From NCBI GenBank assembly GCA_003228395.1, contig QIDJ01000108.1, forward strand, positions 1-11,217: a DNA stretch of 11,217 nucleotides, given 5' to 3'. Of the stretch, positions 5,712-11,217 are shown piece by piece (position 1 is the stretch's first letter; each line of letters opens with the position of its first letter). This stretch comes from Flammeovirgaceae bacterium. GTDB taxonomy: Bacteria > Bacteroidota > Bacteroidia > Cytophagales > Cyclobacteriaceae. Below the pieces are notes generated by a model. It made no database searches and was not told the origin of the DNA. It saw only the letters and a list, made by a program, of their open reading frames with translations. The position numbers and the translations under genes are program-made.

Positions 5712-7025
5712 TCATTCGTCAGCATGTTTTTTTGCAAATTCAACATCTAACTCACCTTCCGTTGATGCCACCACAACTGATACGGAGGCATCTCCTGTGA
5801 TATTGACCATCGTACGAATCATGTCAAGAATACGCTCCGGAGCCATGATTAAGGCTATTCCGGCTGCTGGAATGCCAACCGCTTCCAGTACGATTACCAA
5901 CATTACTAAACCTGCTCCCGGCACACCTGCTGTGCCAATGGCCGCCAGTGTAGCGGTAAGCACGATCATAAGTTGTGAACTTAGCGGTAATGCAAGTCCC
6001 ATAGCCTGAGCAATAAATATAGCGGAAACACCCTGGTATAAGCTGGTACCATTCATATTGATTGTGGCGCCGAGCGGAAGCACGAAGCTGCTAACTTCTT
6101 CGGAAACGCCAAGATGCTTTTCCACTCTTTCCATAGTAACAGGTAAAGTGGCTGTACTTGAACTGGTACTGAAACCTAAAAGCATAGCAGGTCGGATCCC
6201 TTTAAAAAAATCCATGTATTTAATGCCGGAAAAATATTTTATCAGAATGGGATATATCACACTCATCATGATAAACAGTCCCAAAATCACCGTTATGGCA
6301 TACCAAAGCAGCGCGTATAGCAGCTCCCAGGCCTTATCCGGATTATCACCGGAAATTTCAATTATAAGGGATGCAATAAGGGCAAAGACACCGTAAGGCG
6401 CTATCATCATAATGTACTGTACAATTTTTATGATAACCTCGTTTAACCCATTAAAAAATAACAATACCGTAGCGCCTTTCTCTTTTGGCGTTTGCAATAG
6501 CGCTATCCCTACCAGCAAGGCAAAAAATACAACCTGCAGCATCCGGCTGTTTTGGGTTGATGCCAGAAAAATATTATCGGGAACCATATCAACCAGGGGT
6601 TGCAGGGGCCCCCGGGTTTTTACCTCGGTGGCAACATTGATTTTACTTTCGGCATTGGCATCATAGAGTGTCATCAATTTTTGCCGGGTATCTTCAGGTA
6701 GTTTGTGGCCCGGCTTTATAACAGCCACCAACGACAACCCGATGGTTATAGATATTATCGTGGTTATGATAAAAATGGCTAACGTCTTCCCGCCCATTCT
6801 TGAAAGTTTGGAAATATCCCCTATATTGGCTACGCCAATAATCAGGGAAGCCAGTACCAAAGGCACCGCAACCATTTTTAATGCCCGGATGAAAATTGTT
6901 CCAAAAGGTTTGATATAATCAAGGGTAAACGACGAAAGCCCTTCAAACTGAATGGCTATCAGGCCAAGGGCCAATCCCATTACCATTCCTGTCAAAATTT
7001 TGGTGTGCAGGGGCAACTTTTTCAT
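5712..7025 (-). CDS. Dicarboxylate/amino acid:cation symporter, paralogue 1 (NMNGT form)
   Basis: A 437-residue DAACS-family symporter, clearly homologous along its whole length to the next gene downstream. Landmarks: [10 protein letters not shown] at the HP1 tip (286-295), NMNGT in TM7 (323-327), [11 protein letters not shown] in HP2 (362-372), and TM8 from Glu397 to Asp412 with Asp401, Arg404, Thr405 and Asn408 at the substrate-binding positions of GltPh. Two acidic positions differ from GltPh: the Na+-site Asp312 is Asn325, and Asp390 is Glu397. Loss of the NMDGT aspartate suggests altered cation coupling; the arginine still favours an acidic substrate. Length is typical of the family. Its ATG overlaps the aroC stop codon by 4 nt (7022-7025), so it is almost certainly translated from the aroC message. 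A gene duplication followed by divergence explains the tandem pair. Confidence 0.93.
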   Translation of the reverse strand: MKKLPLHTKILTGMVMGLALGLIAIQFEGLSSFTLDYIKPFGTIFIRALKMVAVPLVLASLIIGVANIGDISKLSRMGGKTLAIFIITTIISITIGLSLVAVIKPGHKLPEDTRQKLMTLYDANAESKINVATEVKTRGPLQPLVDMVPDNIFLASTQNSRMLQVVFFALLVGIALLQTPKEKGATVLLFFNGLNEVIIKIVQYIMMIAPYGVFALIASLIIEISGDNPDKAWELLYALLWYAITVILGLFIMMSVIYPILIKYFSGIKYMDFFKGIRPAMLLGFSTSSSTATLPVTMERVEKHLGVSEEVSSFVLPLGATINMNGTSLYQGVSAIFIAQAMGLALPLSSQLMIVLTATLAAIGTAGVPGAGLVMLVIVLEAVGIPAAGIALIMAPERILDMIRTMVNITGDASVSVVVASTEGELDVEFAKKHADE

Positions 7026-8119
7026 TTATGATCAGATAAAGCGCCCAATTTAGTGGATTGGCTTATCATTACAAAGTCGGCTATGACAAGTGCGGCCATA
7101 GCTTCCACAATGGGTACTGCCCTGGGTACTACACAGGGGTCATGACGGCCTTTACCTTGTATGATAACCTGCTCGCCTGCTTCATTCAGACTCTCCTGGT
7201 CTATCATGAGTGTAGCTACCGGTTTGAAAGCTACATTGAAATATATGTCAGCGCCGTTTGAAATGCCCCCTTGTATGCCGCCTGAAAAATTTGTTCTGGT
7301 TGTCACCTTTCCTTTTTCACTGATAATCTGATCGTTATGTTGCGATCCCTTCATTTTTGTGCCAGCAAATCCACTCCCGTATTCAAAGCCTTTCACCGCG
7401 TTTATGCTCATCATCGCATGCCCCAATGCTGCATGTAGTTTGTTGAATACTGGTTCTCCTAACCCGGGAATCATATTCTCTGCCACGCAGGAAACAACGC
7501 CTCCGATAGTATCGCCCTGTTTTCTTATTTTTTTTATTAATTCGATCATTTGATCAGCCGATGCCGGATCAGGGCACCGTACAATATTCTGTTCAGCTTC
7601 AGACAGGTTAAGCACCTTGTAATTTTTCTTTAGCACGATATCTCCGACAGAAGAAACGTATGCGGTAATGTGTATCCCTACCCTTTTAAGCAGCATTTTG
7701 GCTACCGCTCCCGCAGCTACCCAGTTGGCAGTTTCCCGTGCGGAACTCCTGCCTCCGCCCCGGAAATCACGGGTACCATACTTGATGAAGTAGGTATAAT
7801 CGGCGTGAGAAGGCCTGAATTGACTGGCTATGTGTGCATAATCTGCGCTTTTCTGGTCTTTGTTGGCAATTACAATGCAAACCGGCGCTCCGGTGGTTTT
7901 GCCTTCATAAACGCCGGATAATACTTCCGGGTAATCATCTTCTTTGCGCTGGCTTGTGATCGAAGACTGGCCGGGCCTTCTGCGGTTCAGCTCACTTACG
8001 ATAAAATCCAGATTAAAATCAATCCCGGCAGGACATCCATCGATGATTACCCCGATGGATTTGCCATGCGATTCTCCAAATGTTGTGATCCTGAAAAGCT
8101 GACCGAAAGAATTGCTCAT
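7022..8119 (-). CDS. aroC: Chorismate synthase
   Basis: A 365-residue cytosolic enzyme that converts 5-enolpyruvylshikimate-3-phosphate to chorismate, the last step of the shikimate pathway, using reduced FMN. The family signatures are complete: [18 protein letters not shown] (15-32, with His18), RRRPGQ (46-51), the second signature [20 protein letters not shown] (121-140), [11 protein letters not shown] (275-285) and the third signature from GRHDPC (324-329) through [17 protein letters not shown] (332-348). Length is normal and no key residue is missing. The start at 8119 gives the expected [19 protein letters not shown] N-terminus. It begins 3 nt after the batD stop codon and its stop overlaps the first symporter by 4 nt. 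Aromatic biosynthesis is thus placed between an envelope protein and two transporters; the pairing has no obvious functional logic and may reflect only shared expression. Confidence 0.97.
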   Translation of the reverse strand: MSNSFGQLFRITTFGESHGKSIGVIIDGCPAGIDFNLDFIVSELNRRRPGQSSITSQRKEDDYPEVLSGVYEGKTTGAPVCIVIANKDQKSADYAHIASQFRPSHADYTYFIKYGTRDFRGGGRSSARETANWVAAGAVAKMLLKRVGIHITAYVSSVGDIVLKKNYKVLNLSEAEQNIVRCPDPASADQMIELIKKIRKQGDTIGGVVSCVAENMIPGLGEPVFNKLHAALGHAMMSINAVKGFEYGSGFAGTKMKGSQHNDQIISEKGKVTTRTNFSGGIQGGISNGADIYFNVAFKPVATLMIDQESLNEAGEQVIIQGKGRHDPCVVPRAVPIVEAMAALVIADFVMISQSTKLGALSDHK

Positions 8120-8122
8120 GGA

Positions 8123-9559
8123 TTATTTTCTGAAGGCTATAAAACCTGCTCCTGCTAACATAATTAAAATAATACTGTTAGCAAAAATATTGACGAACGG
8201 AGATCTGTTTCTTTTTTGTAGTGCATTGTCCTCAAACTCAATCCGGTCATAAAAAGGACCAAGGTCATTTGAAAGAATTCTTTCATTTTTGCGGCTTTCG
8301 CCGGTTACCCGAAGGCTGATGGTTGATACCAGCGTGTCATATTCTTCTATTACCGTATTGAAATATATCCATGAAAAATAATCCCCCAGGTGATACACAC
8401 CGGGCTCATTGGGGATTCCAAAATAACTAAATGATTTTGAGCCGGTTACTTTATTGTTACTCCGGTTAATCTTTTGTTCCATGTTGGGTTCATAGAACTC
8501 AATGTTAGCGTGCCCTGGTACGGGCATCATATCAATGGAAGAAATGTTTCCTTCGCCAAAAATGCGGAACGTATAATTAAAACTCTGACCTGTTTCAATA
8601 TTACGTTTGTCGATCGACTCTTCAAGCCTGAAGTTTCCGACCGAAACAAGGTCTTTTAGCGGATGCGAGGGCAACTCTTTGACGGCAACCGTTTTAGGTT
8701 TGCTATAAAACATTTTATAATCCTCTTTACGGTTCTGACCAAAAAAAGTAGGGTTTTTAGCCACTTGGTATTTAATGAGTTCCAGGCCGGTTTCAGGGAA
8801 TATAACAGGCTCCAGATTAAGTGGATAAAAAGTGGCCTGATAAATTTTGTACTGGGTGTAATCTTTGCCTCCTACTACTACGGGTTCACCGCTTATGTTT
8901 TCAATACTGAAATTTTCTTCCCAGCAACTGGCTGGTTTAAGATCTTTTACGATTTCTGATACCTGTCTTCCCAGGTCATAAAACTGGAGTGGTGCGCGAT
9001 TCGATTCGGATACGTAAAAGGCGAGCGTTGCCGTAAAACCTTCTCCCAGATATACTTCGCCTTTGTCAACGGTAAGCGCCAGAAAAGCATCTTCTTTAAT
9101 GTCCAGAAATTCTTTGGGCTGGGTTTTTCTGCCAAATAAATCTTCAAACGGATCGCGGCTAAACGGGTCAGTGCGTTGTTTGCGCTTAACAGGTGGTCCT
9201 ACTTTTACGTTTTTACCAGGTGAAGAAATGTCCTTTCCGTTTACTTCCATTGTAAATGGGGGAATAACGAAGGTTCCTTCACGTTGCGGAACATAATTCA
9301 TGGTGATACTCTGCGTGGAACTTATCTGACCATTAATTATGTTGGTGCTGGATGAGGAAGAGGTGCCTCTTTTATTAAATCCATTTATTTCAGGAAAGTT
9401 AGCATAGGATTTAAGGCGCTCATTTTTTACCGTAACTGTGATGGTGAACACCTGATTGATGCCAATATTGTCCGGGCCCAGTTCCAACGTAATGTCCTGC
9501 GCATTTGCTTGTTGAAACAAGGTAACAATAACCGACAAAAACAGGAATAATCTTATCAT
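8123..9559 (-). CDS. batD: BatD-family protein (signal peptide, large periplasmic part, C-terminal anchor)
   Basis: With the start at 9559 the protein has 478 residues. It opens with a signal peptide (MIRLFLFLSVIVTLFQQANA, cleavage expected after ANA), has a large beta-rich region and ends in one membrane segment (IFANSIILIMLAGAGFIAF) plus a two-residue tail. The BatD pattern is clear: DITLELGPDNIGINQVFTIT, a SSSSS stretch with TQSITMNYVP, GTFVIPPFTMEVNGK, the DPFEDLFGR linker, and a second half with VGNFRLEESIDKRNIETGQ and GVYHLGDYFSWIYFN. BatD proteins belong to the Bacteroides aerotolerance (Bat) group, but the molecular role is not settled. No batA, batB, batC or MoxR gene is adjacent, so this is a solitary copy. 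An in-frame ATG at 9598 would add 13 residues before the signal peptide; the -7 motif at 9600-9607 argues against it. It heads the run with aroC and the symporters. Confidence 0.88.
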   Translation of the reverse strand: MIRLFLFLSVIVTLFQQANAQDITLELGPDNIGINQVFTITVTVKNERLKSYANFPEINGFNKRGTSSSSSTNIINGQISSTQSITMNYVPQREGTFVIPPFTMEVNGKDISSPGKNVKVGPPVKRKQRTDPFSRDPFEDLFGRKTQPKEFLDIKEDAFLALTVDKGEVYLGEGFTATLAFYVSESNRAPLQFYDLGRQVSEIVKDLKPASCWEENFSIENISGEPVVVGGKDYTQYKIYQATFYPLNLEPVIFPETGLELIKYQVAKNPTFFGQNRKEDYKMFYSKPKTVAVKELPSHPLKDLVSVGNFRLEESIDKRNIETGQSFNYTFRIFGEGNISSIDMMPVPGHANIEFYEPNMEQKINRSNNKVTGSKSFSYFGIPNEPGVYHLGDYFSWIYFNTVIEEYDTLVSTISLRVTGESRKNERILSNDLGPFYDRIEFEDNALQKRNRSPFVNIFANSIILIMLAGAGFIAFRK

Positions 9560-9599
9560 AATTTGTATTGAAAGATTAACAGGGAAAAAACCTGCCATA

Positions 9600-9607
9600 C
9601 AAAGGTA
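9600..9607 (-). promoter_or_regulatory. Possible -7 promoter element of the batD-aroC-symporter operon
   Basis: On the minus strand this is TACCTTTG, an exact match to TAnnTTTG. Transcription would start near 9594, downstream of the possible ATG at 9598 but about 35 nt upstream of the ATG at 9559, which favours the latter. No TTTG lies at the -33 distance, so confidence is moderate. Confidence 0.4.
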
Positions 9608-9624
9608 AAAATTATGGTTGGAAC

Positions 9625-9655
9625 TTTTGATTTCATTTCTAAATTACTATATTGA
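9625..9655 (+). promoter_or_regulatory. Weak candidate promoter of the small plus-strand gene
   Basis: TTTTG (9625-9629) is followed after 18 nt by TATATTGA (9648-9655), a partial match to TAnnTTTG. Transcription would start near 9662, about 54 nt before the ATG at 9716. The -7 match is imperfect, so this is only a candidate. Confidence 0.25.
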
Positions 9656-9715
9656 TTCCTGAGATGAATACGTCATCTATAAGGGTCGTGTTACCTTAAT
9701 TTAAATTTAATGCTT

Positions 9716-9904
9716 ATGTTAGAGTATGTTAAGACCATCCTCCGGAAAGTCAGCTTTGACAGAAAATTATTTGAAAAAGAGTTGATCAAAGCAATTAAGG
9801 CTCTCGTTAAAGAGGAAATCAGGGAACTGAAGGAGTGGTGCTACAAAACATTCGGGCACCTGTATCCTAAAATCCTTAACCGATGTTTTAGTACTTCAAT
9901 TTAG
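9716..9904 (+). CDS. Small charged helical protein of unknown function (62 aa)
   Basis: A 62-residue protein beginning MLEYVKTILRKVSFDRKLFE and ending with KILNRCFSTSI. I do not recognise a named family, although I believe similar small proteins occur in Bacteroidota. It has no signal peptide or membrane segment. Residues about 11-44 are strongly helical, rich in Lys, Glu and Leu with heptad-like hydrophobic spacing (LFEKELIKAIKALVKEEIRELKEW), followed by CYKTFGHLYPKILNRCF containing two cysteines (42 and 57) and aromatic residues. It is judged real because it is followed within 10 nt by a strong intrinsic terminator on the same strand, has its own upstream gap and shows protein-like composition. 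An alternative ATG at 9710 would add Met-Leu. It diverges from batD and converges on queG, so it is a single-gene transcription unit. Function unknown. Confidence 0.72.
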   Translation: MLEYVKTILRKVSFDRKLFEKELIKAIKALVKEEIRELKEWCYKTFGHLYPKILNRCFSTSI

Positions 9905-9913
9905 TTAATAACC

Positions 9914-9943
9914 AACCCTGGCAGAAGTTGCCAGGGTTTTTTT
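9914..9943 (+). terminator. Intrinsic terminator of the small plus-strand gene
   Basis: A perfect 10-bp stem (AACCCTGGCA at 9914-9923 with TGCCAGGGTT at 9929-9938) closes a 5-nt loop (GAAGT), and a run of seven T follows from 9937 to 9943. It begins 10 nt after the stop codon of the 62-residue gene. The minus-strand side lacks a T-run, so it should act in the plus direction only. Confidence 0.92.
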
Positions 9944-9975
9944 ATGGTTCTTTTGATAATTGGCATGCAGGTTTC

Positions 9976-10000
9976 ACGCGGAGAACGCAAAGATACAAAG
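9976..10000. repeat. Degenerate 9-bp tandem repeat (ACGCGGAGA-like)
   Basis: ACGCGGAGA is followed directly by ACGCAAAGA (7 of 9 identical) and a shorter TACAAAG remnant. It lies in the 128-nt gap between the terminator and the convergent queG stop codon. It resembles the ACGCAGAGA-type intergenic repeats seen in many bacterial genomes; that comparison is from memory. No gene lies in this gap. Confidence 0.5.
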
Positions 10001-10071
10001 CCATAAAGAGAAACTAAGTTTAAATATTTGCTTCCATGCCTGCTGAAACGAAAATACCGGCTTGATTGATT

Positions 10072-11007
10072 TCACCTCTTATGATTTTTCACAAATGCAA
10101 TATTTCGCTTCATGCCCTTATATTTTGTTCGTTTTAATGGGGAATTTTTAAACAATTCATTAAAAATTTCTTCGGTTATTTCTTTCCAATCCTTTTTTGT
10201 CATTTGTTCCAGTTCAGGGTGTGGTTCGAAAGCTGGTTCCTGATGCGGTTTCGAAAACCGGTTCCACGGACATACATCCTGGCAAATGTCGCATCCGAAG
10301 ATCCAATCTTCCATGTGGCCCGAAAACGACTCCGGTATGTTGTTTTTTAATTCAATGGTCAGGTAGCTGATGCACCTGGAGGCATCGAGCACATACGGTG
10401 CAGGGAATGCACCGGTCGGGCATCCATCCAAACACCGGGTGCATGTACCGCAATAATCTTTTACCGGGCCATCATACTCCAGCTCGATGTCAATGATTAT
10501 TTCAGCCAGGAAGAAAAAACTTCCCATATTTCGGTTGAGTAGGATCGTGTTTTTTCCTATCCATCCCAATCCGCTGTTTTTCGCCCACACCCGTTCAAGC
10601 ACCGGCGCCGAATCCACAAAAACACGTCCGTTTATATTTCCCGTATGCTCCTGCAGGCTTGTCATTAGTTCCCGGAGTTTATTTTTAATTACCCGATGAT
10701 AGTCGGCGCCGTAGGCATACTTGGATATTTTGTAGCTGTCTTTACCGGCTGCAATATCCTTCGACGGAAAGTAATTGTAAAGGAGGCAAACCACCGACTT
10801 TGCTCCCGGAACCAGTTTGGTAGGGTCCAGCCTTTTTTCAACGTGGTTTTCCATCCACACCATCTCGCCATGCATGTGATTATGAAGCCAGTTTTCCAGC
10901 CGCAGGGCTTCTTCTTCAAGAAACCGGGCCTCCGAAATGCCGCAATAATCAAAGCCAAGTGCAGCGGCCCTCCTTTTTATCAATAAGGTGCTTTCCGAGG
11001 GTGTCAT
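10072..11007 (-). CDS. queG: Epoxyqueuosine reductase (short form)
   Basis: A 311-residue cobalamin- and Fe-S-dependent enzyme that reduces epoxyqueuosine to queuosine in the wobble position of certain tRNAs. Landmarks in order: [12 protein letters not shown] (16-27), YPS-like [15 protein letters not shown] (67-81), [15 protein letters not shown] (97-111), [20 protein letters not shown] (131-150) with the catalytic Asp132, and GKNT (151-154). Two 4Fe-4S binding sets follow: Cys186, Cys189, Cys192 and Cys196 ([11 protein letters not shown]), then Cys212, Cys239, Cys242 and Cys246 ([11 protein letters not shown]). All ligands are present. The protein ends near residue 311, lacking the C-terminal HEAT-like repeats that give B. 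subtilis and E. coli enzymes about 380 residues. It follows ruvB by 23 nt, so both are probably in one operon. The start at 11007 gives [14 protein letters not shown], the usual amphipathic first helix. Confidence 0.95.
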   Translation of the reverse strand: MTPSESTLLIKRRAAALGFDYCGISEARFLEEEALRLENWLHNHMHGEMVWMENHVEKRLDPTKLVPGAKSVVCLLYNYFPSKDIAAGKDSYKISKYAYGADYHRVIKNKLRELMTSLQEHTGNINGRVFVDSAPVLERVWAKNSGLGWIGKNTILLNRNMGSFFFLAEIIIDIELEYDGPVKDYCGTCTRCLDGCPTGAFPAPYVLDASRCISYLTIELKNNIPESFSGHMEDWIFGCDICQDVCPWNRFSKPHQEPAFEPHPELEQMTKKDWKEITEEIFNELFKNSPLKRTKYKGMKRNIAFVKNHKR

Positions 11008-11030
11008 AGTACCAGGGATTGGATAAAAGA

Positions 11031-11217
11031 TTAGTCAAACAGGCCGGGGAGTTTTCCGGGAGGCACTTTATTCAGGTGTTTGTATGCCAGATCGGTGGCT
11101 TCCCTTCCTCTGGACGTACGTTTGATGTAGCCTTCCATGATCAGAAATGGCTCATAAACCTCTTCGATGGTTTCGGCTTCCTCGCCGCAGGCAGTGGCTA
11201 TGGTACTCAGGCCTCCC
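11031..11217 (-). CDS. ruvB: Holliday junction helicase RuvB, C-terminal end (runs off right edge)
   Basis: Reading from the right edge on the minus strand, 61 codons are open to the TAA at 11031-11033. The sequence opens [20 protein letters not shown] and contains [20 protein letters not shown] and the ending [12 protein letters not shown]. This is the winged-helix DNA-binding domain at the C-terminus of RuvB, the hexameric AAA+ motor that drives branch migration of Holliday junctions with RuvA. The usual RTPRGR motif is RTSRGR here, a Pro-to-Ser change in an otherwise typical sequence. The ATPase domain lies outside the window. The gene precedes queG by 23 nt, an arrangement I consider common in Bacteroidota. 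Confidence 0.96.
   Translation of the reverse strand, partial: GGLSTIATACGEEAETIEEVYEPFLIMEGYIKRTSRGREATDLAYKHLNKVPPGKLPGLFD

Noticed and set aside
1..11217. CRISPR array, tRNA or rRNA genes, mobile elements, riboswitches, defence or toxin-antitoxin modules
   Set aside because: No regularly spaced repeats, cloverleaf sequences, transposase or integrase motifs, or paired small toxin-like genes were found on either strand. The CPBP protein was considered as an abortive-infection gene, but nothing around it supports that.

Overview
The window reads as chromosomal housekeeping DNA of a member of the Bacteroidota. The evidence is a BatD-type protein, a two-domain Nfu scaffold, a ruvB-queG pair, a short QueG, weak or absent Shine-Dalgarno sites, and promoter-like motifs of the Bacteroidota type (TTTG, spacer, TAnnTTTG). 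A finer taxonomic placement is not supported. I found no CRISPR array, tRNA, rRNA, insertion sequence, phage module or recognisable defence system. I do not see an obvious new multi-gene system; the interesting points are smaller in scale.

Layout. Positions 1-1502 (minus strand) hold a tightly overlapping cluster transcribed toward the left edge: a CPBP-family membrane protease, a small DUF2007 protein and the N-terminal part of CdsA. Each junction is an 8-nt overlap. Divergent from it (1592-3144, plus strand) are dusB (tRNA dihydrouridine synthase) and, overlapping it by one base, an EamA-type transporter that appears to have lost about 110 internal residues in frame. A 412-base gene-poor convergent stretch (3145-3556) carries short tandem repeats and no convincing gene.

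Positions 3557-9559 are all minus strand. A four-gene run reads batD, aroC, then two tandem paralogous dicarboxylate/amino acid:cation symporters, with spacings of 3 nt, a 4-nt overlap and 25 nt. Next comes an nfu gene with its own well-formed Bacteroidota promoter, whose -33 box lies in the end of the upstream symporter gene, and a perfect 6-1-6 palindrome at the predicted transcription start. The batD start was re-chosen at 9559 from the signal peptide and a -7 motif.

Positions 9599-9943 hold a divergent promoter region, a 62-residue charged helical protein of unknown function on the plus strand, and a strong intrinsic terminator. Convergent to it lies the right-edge operon on the minus strand: ruvB (only its C-terminal 61 residues are in the window) followed after 23 nt by queG (epoxyqueuosine reductase).

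Functionally the window joins tRNA modification (DusB, QueG), Fe-S cluster delivery (Nfu, which could in principle serve the Fe-S protein QueG), phospholipid synthesis (CdsA), chorismate synthesis (AroC), acidic amino acid or dicarboxylate uptake, and recombination (RuvB). Only the spacing-based operons imply co-expression.
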